The notes under the pieces: generated by a model | The model's input: the letters and a program-made list of their open reading frames with translations, nothing else | What the model was told of the DNA's origin: nothing | Database searches by the model: none | NCBI GenBank assembly: GCA_905250125.1 | Contig: CAJNOL010000079.1 | Coordinates: 151,865-215,864, forward strand | Direction: 5' to 3' | Source of the DNA: Rotaria sordida | Taxonomy: Eukaryota > Rotifera > Eurotatoria > Philodinida > Philodinidae | DNA length: 64,000 nt | In this document: in pieces, positions 36,884 to 48,662 of the stretch | Layout of the letters: every line of letters begins with the position of its first letter | Position numbering within the stretch: the first letter of the stretch is position 1 | Made by a program: the position numbers and the translations under genes

Positions 36884-38736
36884 TTAAGTACGTCGTTGTG
36901 TAAAAGGTATTATTCGATTCCTATTTGTTTGTATTATAGTAGATGAATTATTATAATTTCGTGTTATAAATCGACTTGATAATGTAGTTTGCCAAGGGGA
37001 AATAGTTGTAGATGGTCTGAATGGTAAAAATTGAAACATACTCGGAGTCGTTTTTTGAAAAGAAGTTTTAGTTGTAAAACCCGATTTAATTGATGATTGT
37101 TGTCGATGGTTAGTTGTTAGTTTTATTGAAGTTAGAATATATGACGGTGATTGAGTAGTTTCTTCAATGTAATTAGATGTTTGAATTTCATTAAAAAAAA
37201 CTGAAGATGTTTCTTGTGTTTGAAATGTATTTATATCTGTTATTGTTGATAAATCATTCATAGTAGAACTCATTGATTCTTCTACATAATCTATGAAATT
37301 AGTAGTTTCAATTAGATGAATTGTTGATGTTGAATCAATAAGTTTTTTAAATGGAATTGTTGATATAATAGAATTAATATTAATATATTTTGTTGTAGCA
37401 ATTGATGAATTTAATTTTAATGGTAATAAAATATTTTTCATTGTTGAAGAAATATATTTAAGATTACTATTGTCTATTGAAAGACTTGAATTAATTTTTT
37501 GTTCGTACGAAATATTTAATCGTATTGGTACAACTATTTTAAAATATAAAAATAAAAATGATTTTAAAAATGTAATGATGAAAAAGAAAATGATAATGTT
37601 TTTTTTTCTTTACTAAAACGATATATATTTAATGTTGAACAAATTTGTATAGATATATGAAGATTATTTAATAATAAATAAAATGATTGTTGAAAAGCAG
37701 TTATATTAAAAAATAAACGACGTAAGATAAAATTACGTTCATTTATACAATTTGAACATTGATCAAAATAAATTTGAATATTTTGAATAATTAAAATAAT
37801 CGAACATAATCTATTTTCCAAAAAAAAAAACCGACTATTGAACTTTTGTTATCTTTATATTTAAAATTAATATACCGTTGTTTTTGTTTATTTTTAATTG
37901 ATTGATCTTGAATAAAAATTCTTTCAATAAATAAAGCACGATAACCAGGTTCATTAAGTAATTGATTGGAAAACTAAAATATTATGTATTAAATTAAAAT
38001 AAAATGATTAAATTATTTTACAAACATATTTTTGAATTAATATTTTATTATCACTTGATAGATAAGTATTAGAAGAAAAATTTATTTGATTTATATTATT
38101 CATACCATAATATAAATCACCTAAATCGTATCCTTGTTAACAAAACAACAAAAAGATTGATATTATAATTGTGAGGAATTCACATACTTTCAATATCAAT
38201 TTCTCTAACAATATTAATTTCTATAAATTAGAGAATTTTTTTTTTTTTTTATTGAATATTAAATGAATGAATACTAACTTCTAAAAGCAATTGTTAAACT
38301 AATAATTACAATTGAAAGAGCGAGAATTCCAACAATGATAAATAAACAACCAATCCACCATAATGTTTTCTGTGAGCGTCTTAAACACAAATTTTTTTTT
38401 TTGTTGTTAAAGAATTTTAGTAGATGTATTCTTTTTACTTAATGTTTGTAGGTGTAGAAATACCATGCACATTTGTCCAAGTTCTTGGTGAAAATCTTAC
38501 ATGATCAGTAAGTGATTGATCAAGATGGGAATGTAATCGAGAAACTGCTTCGTTCTACACAGAAAAATATATAAAATCATTTATTTTCTTGTCAATTGTA
38601 CAAGTGATTTACTTACTGACGGTGCCGCCACTTCTATTTGTCGTATAATTTCTATTTGTGTAGTAGTTATTACAATGGTACGTGTTAATTCATCAGCAAC
38701 AGTATTCATTGATTCTATACGATTTATTCCTCTCAT
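36884..38736 (-). CDS. Unknown single-pass membrane protein with Ser/Thr-rich C-terminus
   Basis: Seven exons in transcript order, 38736-38617, 38554-38439, 38379-38279, 38132-38026, 37973-37876, 37834-37614 and 37533-36884, all GT-AG and in frame, give 470 residues. Layout: a charged N-terminal 80 residues with few hydrophobics; one strong transmembrane segment at about 85-111 (WWIGCLFIIVGILALSIVII); a middle domain (about 115-265) with a CSNC motif and hydrophobic segments; then about 200 residues rich in Ser, Thr and Ile with repeated TTxxF and STTIS patterns, ending IIPFTQRRT. No N-terminal signal peptide, so type II or type III topology is possible. I recognise no family. The Ser/Thr-rich tail would suit O-glycosylation if extracellular (inference). 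The first ATG of exon 1 was used as start; an upstream exon is possible. Confidence 0.65.
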
Positions 38737-41700
38737 GTATAAAGTTCTTTCTTTTTATTCTATTATTTTTATTACAGCCTAACAAAATGTAAAATGATCG
38801 TAGACAATATTTTTACTATTGTTCTCTTTTATAATAGAAGAAAAAAAAATCATGAGGTGTCTGTGTAACGAATTGCCAGTTGTTATCTTTTAACAATAAA
38901 ATTCTCTCGTCGCTAAATTACAAATAAACAGAAAGCAAAAAAAGTTAAAAAGACTTTATTAATAATAATCATCGAACTCAAAATTGAGCATTTCTTTTTT
39001 GTTTTTATAGAAAAGTCATCCAGATTTTTTCCTCTAATGGGACGATTTAAAATTCTGATGGGGCATAAATCTATTTTTGAGAGCATAGATACATAGTATG
39101 TGATATAATAATTACAAATTCCAAGAGAACCAAGTCGATCTTTGGAAAGACGCTGCTCTCCAACGGTTTTCGCTATGGATTGATCAGAATATTCAATTGT
39201 ATTTAGTAAAATGATAGAATTTTTAAAAAATTGATCTTTGAATTCACTTGATTCTAGGCTATTAAATATTTATTCATTAAATTATTATTTATATTTGAAA
39301 CACTGATTAGATTAACAAAGAATGATTCAAACAAATCTTTGTCATACCACCCAATTAATCTATTGATTCTCGGCGATGTACAAAATACATCTGAATGTAA
39401 TTATTGTAGAAAGGTTTTACTAGAAATTTTTTTATCATTTTCACAATGGCTAGTTCTAGGAAAAGATGTTTAACTGAGCAATCAAAACAGCCTCGAAGAA
39501 AATGTATGATTTGCATATCTCTTGATGTTCGACGTGATACACAACACATGTGTCTCTATGTATTGTTGATTGCTTTAAAGACCACCGTATAGAAACCAAA
39601 AATTAATGGTTTTTTTTAAACATAGAATAGCAATTTTTTTCTAAAAAGGCATATTTTAACATTTATAGAAGTTTCGATTTTCCCAAAGAAAAAGCTGGAA
39701 GTCAAAGAGTTAAGTTCGATTTTAAGTATGTTAATACAATGACTGTGTAATCTCTAATTGAGTAGTTTTTAATATTGATTATTGATATATATGCATATTG
39801 TGTATATTGAGAGTTTTGTAATATTCTTATTTCTGTAAATATTCGAATGAAGCAAAAAAAATACACAATTCTAATTTCTCTGTTAGAAAATACAGAATTT
39901 AATTTTCTAGAAATTTCTTTTAGTTTTAATCGAAAACAATAGAACAAAGACATATTGTTTTCAAATTTTAAGGGGAAGTTACCTCATCTTTTTTTTTGAC
40001 TATTGTTGGTTCTCGAAGACGGTGAAATCGATCCGTATGAAATTTTAATCACTGATATAGCACCTGAAGTAAGAAGACATATGTTCGAGGAAAAACTGAT
40101 TAAAAAATTTTTCTTTGGAGATACTTTAGACTATATCTCAGGAGTAGTTTTAAGTTTTTTCAAAAATCTTGCTTTCTTTTTTTTTAATGAGAGTTCGGAT
40201 CCAAAATCAGAGTGCTGGTATTCAAGGCTCTATAAACCAGGATAGGAAGGTCAAAAACGAAAATGGCTGATTTCGCCTCTGAAGAATACTTCCAAATATA
40301 TATAGTCAAAATTTCAGCTCGATCGGACAAAGTAAGACCAAGATCGTAAGCAAGTTCAATGATTTTTGAAGGCCTCTTCAAAAACCTCTGAAACTTCGCT
40401 TTTGTAGGTTTTCCTCGAACATGAGCCTCATCATTTTCGATAATCTACTTGTGATAAAAATGAGAGTCTAATCGACTGTATACTCGCTGAGAACCGAAAG
40501 TAGTTCACAAGAGGAATGGATGCCCGTAAGCGTAAATCTCAGGAGACTCGATACTTTTTATTGAACTTCACATCAAATACGTTTTCAATATTAATTGTAA
40601 GTGTTTTATTACAATCGATATTTGTTTAATAGAAATCGCCTGTTTGAATATCTATAAAAAAAAGAACTATTGCTTTTTTTTTTTTTACAATAGTTGAACT
40701 ATTTTGAGTTAGTCCGTTTTTATTAAAAAGACAAAGCAATTCTCTACAGAACTGTAGAAAATGTATTAATAAGTTCATAGTAATCTACATAACTGAAAGA
40801 TTCTTTCAAGTACTGTCTATCCTTTAAAAAATAAATATTCCTTTTACATAATTAAAAATAATACATGACTAACATTGTTTTTCATTTGTATTCTTTCATT
40901 CTACGACGGATAAGTAACGCGGTAATTAAATTATTATTAAATAAAAATCATAGATATAAATTTAGAATTTCTTTTTTTTAAAGAGGTTTTCGTCATCTAG
41001 TAACAGCATCACAGATAGGCTGGATGTATCCAAAAACTTTCTGAGCTCTTCCTTCAGAAATTTTGTAAAGATTTTGCAAAGAAACAATTATCTTTCATCG
41101 AATAATATCGTCGCATAAACTTTGCTAAGCTACAGAGGCTTTTGTACCAGTCGTTTGTATTGAAAATCATACCAAAGATTCACAAGAAAATACGGGTTTT
41201 TGAAATTAGAGATGTTCATCGGACTCTAAAGCACGATTTCGACTTCGAATCCACCTTCGTTGGAGTCGGAGTGATTAAAAAAAATTTTCGAAGGCAACAT
41301 TGGAGTTATTTCAGTAAGGCAGTCAAGTTTTTACTGTTACATTACATGAAATTACCACAAACGACGTTTAGGAATTTCTCGAAATAGAAGTTACACGGAA
41401 AATATCGTCGTACTCGGAGTCGAAAGCATTTTTATTATTCATCTAGTCAACTGCATTTTTACAAGTAACAAATGATTAAAAGTACCATAACAGAGTTTGT
41501 TCAGAATAGAACAAGTAGCATTTTTGATGAATTCGAAAAAATCTTCATTATATTTTGGCTTTTAAAAACTTATGACTTGAGATCATCTGTTGGTCAAAAT
41601 TCCTGGCGTCACTGCTATCATAATTCTTAGACATGAAATCAAAATAAAAAAAAATATAATAGCGAACTCTTATGTATGATACCATCTGTTTTATAACTTA

Positions 41701-41839
41701 TGTCGCTAGAAATAATTCTAAAGATGTCACTTGCCTATTTTGCTTAGGATTGGCTAATCGATTTCACCGATTTAGTTATGAAGAAATACAGAAATATAAC
41801 GTTTCTTTCTTACACTTTTTATTATATCAACATAAAAGT
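38737..41839. other. Intergenic spacer
   Basis: AT-rich. Short frames at 39355-39549 (-), 39702-39953 (-) and 40003-40245 (+) have no recognisable product. No confident repeat. Confidence 0.5.
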
Positions 41840-44800
41840 ATGTCGAAAAATTTGGTAACACCAAAGCAAGAACCTATGGGTCCTGATGCGGTTAGTAAAT
41901 ATATATATTCAATTAATTTCTTATAAAATATTATATTGTTTTCTAGGTTCGTAATATGATGTTAGCTGCTCAAAAACAAATCAAAGATCGACAACAAGAA
42001 CTAAATTTCACTGTATGTATTATAACTTATTTTATACTTATTACTAGGGATGTTACTTTATAACATAAATATACAACATACAATCTTTATATTTATAAAA
42101 TAAAGAATAGCAGAAAAAAAATTCTTTCTATGATAAGTAAAAATAGACAAATGCGTAGTTTAACAATAGAATATGTTAGTCAATACTTTTTCGTAATACC
42201 AGCATCACTTCGATATGTAACATTATTAGAAAACGAAGTTGATAGATAAAAACAATATAGAGGTTTGTTCAGATTTTCGAAAAAGGAAATTACTAAAATT
42301 TCTATAAGCTCGACAAATACATAGTAGTGTAATTCGAAAGTTTTTAGAAATATTTGAAATTTCAAAAATTTTCAAAATTCCGATAATTTCAAAAATGACA
42401 TAATTTTAGGAAGTATTAAACAGTTTCTTCTAACACAAACGCTTGAAATTTGCGAAATTTCTTTTTTTTAAAATCTAAACATTGCTGTCTCATTAAGAAA
42501 ATTTATTTTATAATTATAAACATTTTTCTCTTTTCAGAACACTTCCCAATAGAGACTTTCTTTTATGTTTTGTCGTTCTGTAAAACAACTGGTTTTTTTG
42601 CATGTTCAAAATTTAAAAGATGTGCACATATTCAATCATCCCATGGTGATTTCCGATTTTCTACAAGCATCTATCGATATGTGTAGGCTTTTGCTCATCA
42701 GGATCGATGCTAAAAATAGAGTATTTGAAATCAATAGATAAAAAGTTTTGTGTTCTCTGCTTCCACAATTTTTTTGAGATATGTTCAGATTTCCAAAAAA
42801 GGATATTACCTAAATTTCCATTAGCTCGATAACTATATAGCAATGCAAGTCAAAAGTTTTTAAACATATTGGAAATTTCAATAAATTTTAGAAATTTCTG
42901 TAGGCTCAGAAATTTTGGAAATATTATCATTTTAGGAAGTAATGTACAATTCAAAACACATATTTTTGAAACCTCTGAAACTTCCAAAATTTCCTTTTTC
43001 GGAAGTTTGAACATTGCTGATTTTTTCGAGGTTTCTACTGCTATTGTTCAGAAGAACAAAGCTTTGAACCAATCCTAGTAATATTTTGAGATGCATTCGC
43101 GAAAACCATATTTTTTAGAGAGAGACTTGGTCTATGACATATTTATTGTTCTACTACCGTGTGTAGTATTTAATCCTGAACAAAATAGTATGATTATTAG
43201 ATTGAAGAGTAGAAACATTAGATTATATCGAATTAAAAACCATCAATGACATAAATCTGCCAGGAAAATTATTTTTTCCTATTTTCTACTTCAAAAAAAT
43301 TTTCTCGCATATATTTCTTCTAAAATTCTAAATCATATATCCCCCTCCCCCCCGCACACACAGAATAGAAGCCCACTCTGTCCAAAATGAGCACAAAATA
43401 AATAGTTTTAAAAATTGGATAAATTAACTCACTGCTTCTTACTATTTTATTTTATATGTCAGTTTATACGTCTAATTTTCTTTACGTTGCATATTTTTTG
43501 GCAACAGACAAATGAATATCTTTGAAATGTTAACAAATTTTTACGCATATATGTTAATAAAACATATATGTCTAAGAACTGTTGAATATAAATTCTGATA
43601 TGTATAAATTTGATAGAAATAAAAACGTCGAAAGAAAAAATATCGAAAAGATTATTAATGTCCCTTTAGCACACACTAATCATATGCAAATGCAGGACAT
43701 AGATCCTTCTGCAGATTATTCATGTGGTGTTGATGAATTGGTGTGTTGAAACGGCATTGATAGCACTTTCAATATTTTTTACTTTCGGCGTTTTTTATTT
43801 GTACCAAATTTATGCCATTCGAAATTAGACATGCAACAATGTCGTTCTGTTAGATTTCTTCTTCTTACAAGATTATGTATAACTCAGAAACGAAATGTTG
43901 AGATTTTTTATTCGGACAGCAACAATATGAGCAAATGTTTTATTGAAGGATGAGACTTTTGAAAAAGCTAACTTATGAACAATGCGAATTACGCGATAAC
44001 TTATTAGATTTAAAAACAAATGTTAGTGTGAGATGATATAATATGAATTGTTATAACATTTATTAAATTTGAATTATCTATCTCTCAAGGAGTGAAAGAC
44101 CTTTATTATGCAGTCACAGGCTTATTTTATATTTTTGAGGTGACAATTAAAATATATCTCGTTTCATATCTGAACTGTGCATAAGCTACCATGATGAAGT
44201 CGTCTAGCAGAACTATATCGATATATGTCTAATAGAAGTCTTTTTTAAGTTCTTTCAAAACTCGACATGCCCAATATCAACATATGATGTTCAACGCGGT
44301 TTTTCGTATCCATAGCAAGATCCACGAAATGCTGAGGATAGATGAGTATATGAATGTAAAATGTCATGTAAATAGCGCACTACTTTGCCGATTTGATAAT
44401 GCCCATCCGATAAAGAATTGGTAGCCATTTCTTAGTTCCTAAGAAACTATGATAGGTATTGTGAAGGTTGTCAAACAACTTGATAATTTCGATTTGTAAA
44501 TTTTTACGATCTTTTGTGCCTGTAAGTCAATTAAATGTTAGCTGCAGTATGAAAAAAGTTTATCGCAATAAAACCCCATGTCCAAACTTATAATTTTCAG
44601 AGCAAATTAGAAGCCCAATGGGCTTTTATTCTGTGGGAGAGTTTATCAAAACATATAGAATTTTGTGAAGAACTTTATAGCATATTTGAAATTTCAGCGA
44701 AGCCTTTATGAAAAATTTTGCACTATCAAAAAACAAACGCAGTAATTGTGTAGAGCAGAAAATGCCCTAAAAAAAAGAAAAAAAAAATTTTCCTTCCCGT

Positions 44801-47800
44801 TTATTATGCACCATCCGTTATGTTATTAATTTTCACATTTAAGGTACCAACGGCTTCTCCTCAACAACGTTTAGCTGAACTTAAAGGACGCATTGCAAGT
44901 CAATTAGGTAAAATTGCCTATACTATTTAAATCAAAAATATTCTTTCTTTCGTTTTTTTTTCTAGGACAACTTCTTCCAGTGCCAGCAGAAGATCGAGAT
45001 CGACCTGTACATGTAACTATTGATAAAGAAGGTCGTACAATTGATTCTCTTACAGGTGAAGTTCTACAAATACCAAGTCGTACGCCAACATTAAAAGCTA
45101 ATCTTCGAGTACAAAAAAAAGATGTTATTAAACAAGAACTTCCTAAAACTAAACAAAATAAAGAAGTTGTTATTGAACATCCTGGTCTTGATGCATCAGC
45201 ACTACATTTTGACGCTCGTATTGGGTAAGGAAAAAAGAGTTTTTTGTTTTTTAAATTGAATTGAATTTATTCGATTTTTGTTTCATTAGGACTCATCCAG
45301 CTGTACGTAATCGTCGTCAATTAGTATTTAATAAAAAAGGTAAATATGAAGAAATTGCAAATCGTCAACGTGCAAAAGCTAAATTGGAAAAATTACAACA
45401 AGAAATATCTCAAATAGCAAAAAAAACTGGTATTGCAGTAGAAAATAAAGTTACAATAATTCAACCAAAAAAATTTTTCGTATGTTTATTAAATATTTTG
45501 TTTTTAATACAGAAAAAAAAATTTTGTTTTTGTTTTGTAGTCCGAACTTGATGTTCCTGATGTTGAATGGTGGGATTATGTTATACTTCAACAGAATAAG
45601 TAAGTATTATTTAATCCAATATTTTTTGCTTTACAACGTTTTTTTCTCGATTAGTTATTCATCAATTACTCCAGACGCAAGTATTCCATCTATGTTGACT
45701 GGTATTACACAACTTATTGAACATCCAATACAACTTAAAGCACCATGTAAGTCATATAAATTTAGAATTAATATTGTTCATTTTTTATTTTCATAGCTGA
45801 ACCAAATAAGCCGGTTTTATTACCAATACATTTAACTAGACATGAACAACGTAAATTAAGACGTCAAAATCGAGCTGAAGTACTTAAAGAACAACAAGAA
45901 AAGATTCGTCTTGGTTTAATGCCACCACCGGAACCAAAAGGTAATTATATGTCTACAGAAAAATTATTTTATTAATCTAATTATCGAATGAAACGAGATT
46001 TGTAAAAAGTTAAAGTCTTGAATTTTAAGATCAAAGAAAAAACATTGATGATTAAACCTAATAGAAATATTTCATTATAAGAAAAATTAAATTTTGCTAG
46101 CAATGAAAATTTTCGAATAGATAGCCTCTTGTCTTGGTTTTTTGTGTTGTATAAATGTAAGAGAATCATTATGATTAAGTATTAATAGAATGAAACTAGA
46201 GTGGACTCAATCCCTCCTATCAACAGTTGAGTTCCACTTAAAAAGAAGTTTTGAACCCCGCTTAGAAGCGTTATCAGAATGACCAGAGAATTGACAAGGA
46301 AACCTCTTCAGATATCAAATCGCTTTTCAATCGAGACAATGTTTATTTGATGAGTAATAGAAATGTCTAGAATGGTTTGGTTTAGCGAGCCTTCATTTTC
46401 GAGATGTTGAAATTTTACTAATTTTTTCAATAAACAGCTGTGGCCACGTGAAAAATCGACTTTTGACTTCAAACTTTGCCCGAATAAAGTTCTCAATGAC
46501 ATTAGTTTATTGGGCGGATACAGAGAAGATCACCTTCAACTTTTATAATAAAGACAAATGTCAGACATATGTAAGAAAAGAATAGCTTTACAGACAGAAT
46601 AAGACAAATTTCTAGTACTATGTATCAGTCTGTCCACATTAATCATCAAAATAGGGAGATATTAGAAACAAAACTAAATCGTTAAAAACTGTTTCATATT
46701 TTGAATTTCTATAGGTTTCAATCGAAATTCAAGTTTGACTAAAATAATATTCTGTACAATCACTATTGTGGATCTTTTGAAACAATCCGATAATAGTTGT
46801 CGAATCTTATCTCAGAAGGAAATTTTGAACATATATTTGGAAAGAGCGGAAAGGTCTGATTCTAATTAACTGCTTCTGGCACTAATCAGTTATCTCTAAG
46901 TCATCGAAAATGAGCAGATCTCTTATGCCGAGACTTTCAGACCATAGGTTAGTTTATATTTCATTAGTGTATTCAATAATAATACTTCAAATTAGTATTT
47001 ATTTATGTTATATTCATATGAAAAGAAAACATCCAATAGACCTTGATTGCCAAAAAATAAATAAATCAACCAATTTCATGGAATTGAAATGAAGATATTT
47101 CAAATCAAACCTTCCTTGATATTAGTCAAGATTCTAATAGAACGGAAATAACTCAGAAGAAAAAGTGTAAATCTATGAATCCTTTTTTTGCATAAAGATT
47201 TTAATATTATTCTCAATACTCTTCCTGGAAATAATTTATTTGAAATTTGTGATGTTTCGGCAGGTCGAAGCCTCCTTCGTCAGACTTTTTTATTGATAGA
47301 AATGAAAATTAAAACATTTTACACACTTATATCTATTCTATTCTTCTAGTACTTTCTCTCTTTTTGTTCTTCTTTTCTATTGTTGATAGTGGGTCGGCAA
47401 GACGGTGATAGCTGGTAGAAGTGACTCTTTATTGTCATCTTCTGCCGACCTACTATCAACAATAGAAAAGAAAAATGAAAATAAGAAAGAAAAAGAAAAA
47501 GAGAGATAGTACTAGAAAAATAGAATAGATATAAGTGTGTAAAATGTTCTAATTTTCATTTCCATCAATAAAAAAGTCTGACGAAGGAGGCTTCGACCTG
47601 CCGAAACATCACAAATTTCAAATAAATTATTTCCAGGAAGAGTATTGAGAATAAAATTAAAATCATTATGTTCTTCCTTAACAAATCACAATTTTTTGCA
47701 CAAAGTCTAAAATTTAAAAGTTTTATTTTATAAACGAACAGCTTAATTTTTCTTTTCAATAATAAATTTTCTAATCACATATTTCTTTTTTTTCTTTAGT

Positions 47801-48662
47801 AAAAGTTTCCAGTATGATGCGTGTCTTATGTTCTGATGCTGTTCAAGATCCAACAAAAGTCGAACAATATGTTCGAAATCAAATGGCACAACGTATTAGG
47901 TAAATTTATTTATTTTAATTAAAACAAAAAGAACATTAATTTCTATTTTAATTCTATTTCAGAACTCATGAAGAAACCAATGCTGCAAGAAAATTATCTG
48001 CTGAACAACGACGTGAAAAAAAAACTAAACGAACAACAGAAGATACAACAAATGGTGTACATGCTTCTGTTTATCGTGTTCGACTTTTAGATGATCCAGC
48101 TAAACGATTTAAAATTGAAACCAATTGTAAACAATTACATATGACCGGTTGTGTTGTTCTTTGTAAAGATATAAACATAATTGTAGTTGAAGGAGGTATA
48201 AATTATATAAATAAAGAAAAAATTCATTTTATTTATATTTTGTCCTTTTTGTTTTAGGACCAAAACAACAAAAGAAATTTCGTCGTTTAATGCTTCATCG
48301 AATAAAATGGAGTTCATCAAGTAAAAGTCATATGGACGATGGTATGTTAAATATTTTTTTCTTTAAAGTAAATAAAAAAATGTATTTTTCTTTATAGATG
48401 GAAGTGAAGAACAAAATAAAGAAAAAAATAAATGTGTACTTCTTTGGCAGGTAAAAAAAAACAGAAAATTTAATTATATTTATTTTTAATAAGTTTTTTA
48501 ATAATATTCTAGGGTACAGTAAAAGAACGTTCATTTGGTGAAATTAAATTCAAATCATGTCCAACAGAAAATTTTGCACGAGAACATTTTCGTCGTCATG
48601 GTGTTGAACATTATTGGGATATTGGACACAATGATTCAGTACTTGATGCATCTACTGATTGA
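41840..48662 (+). CDS. PRPF3: U4/U6 small nuclear ribonucleoprotein PRPF3 (Prp3)
   Basis: Thirteen exons join in frame to 514 residues: 41840-41890, 41947-42012, 44844-44907, 44966-45224, 45290-45479, 45541-45599, 45655-45746, 45797-45940, 47800-47899, 47963-48195, 48258-48341, 48398-48450, 48513-48662. Spliceosomal protein of the U4/U6.U5 tri-snRNP that binds the U4/U6 duplex. The PRP3 domain (about 145-350) contains [36 protein letters not shown] and [20 protein letters not shown]. The C-terminal DUF1115 domain (about 375-510) has [20 protein letters not shown], then ALREH-type [15 protein letters not shown]. Human PRPF3 has 683 residues with an N-terminal PWI domain; with the start used here PWI is absent. 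The start is the first ATG before a frame that matches the family; upstream exons cannot be excluded. Introns 2 (2831 bp) and 8 (1859 bp) carry repeats. Confidence 0.9.
42262..43023. repeat. Pair of direct repeats in PRPF3 intron 2
   Basis: A unit of about 235 bp at 42262-42494 recurs in the same orientation at 42777-43023 with roughly 75-80% similarity. Shared blocks include TTCAGATTT, TTAGCTCGA/TAAGCTCGA, AAAAGTTTTT, TTTTAGGAAGTA and AACATTGCTG. Confidence 0.6.
43602..43815. repeat. GTCGAAA-type foldback element, copy 2
   Basis: Left arm ATAAATTTGATAGAAATAAA plus ACGTCGAAAG pairs with the inverted right arm (CTTTCGGCGTTTTTTATTTG, AATTTATGCC). Same RTCGAAA-type units as the copy at 35993-36240. 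Lies in PRPF3 intron 2. Confidence 0.65.
47200..47663. repeat. Foldback with about 200-bp, roughly 93% identical arms in PRPF3 intron 8
   Basis: Left arm 47200-47418 and right arm 47438-47663 are reverse complements with few differences. Ends are TTTTAATATTATTCTC and its near complement. Each arm holds a GC-rich motif, CTGACGA then, 18 bases later, GAAAC (47578-47607 on plus; 47254-47283 on minus), which resembles a hammerhead ribozyme core. Confidence 0.85.

Noticed and set aside
40003..40245. Frame beginning MLVLEDGEIDPYEIL
   Set aside because: Protein-like start but no family match, no splice partner found and the frame decays into Phe/Lys runs.
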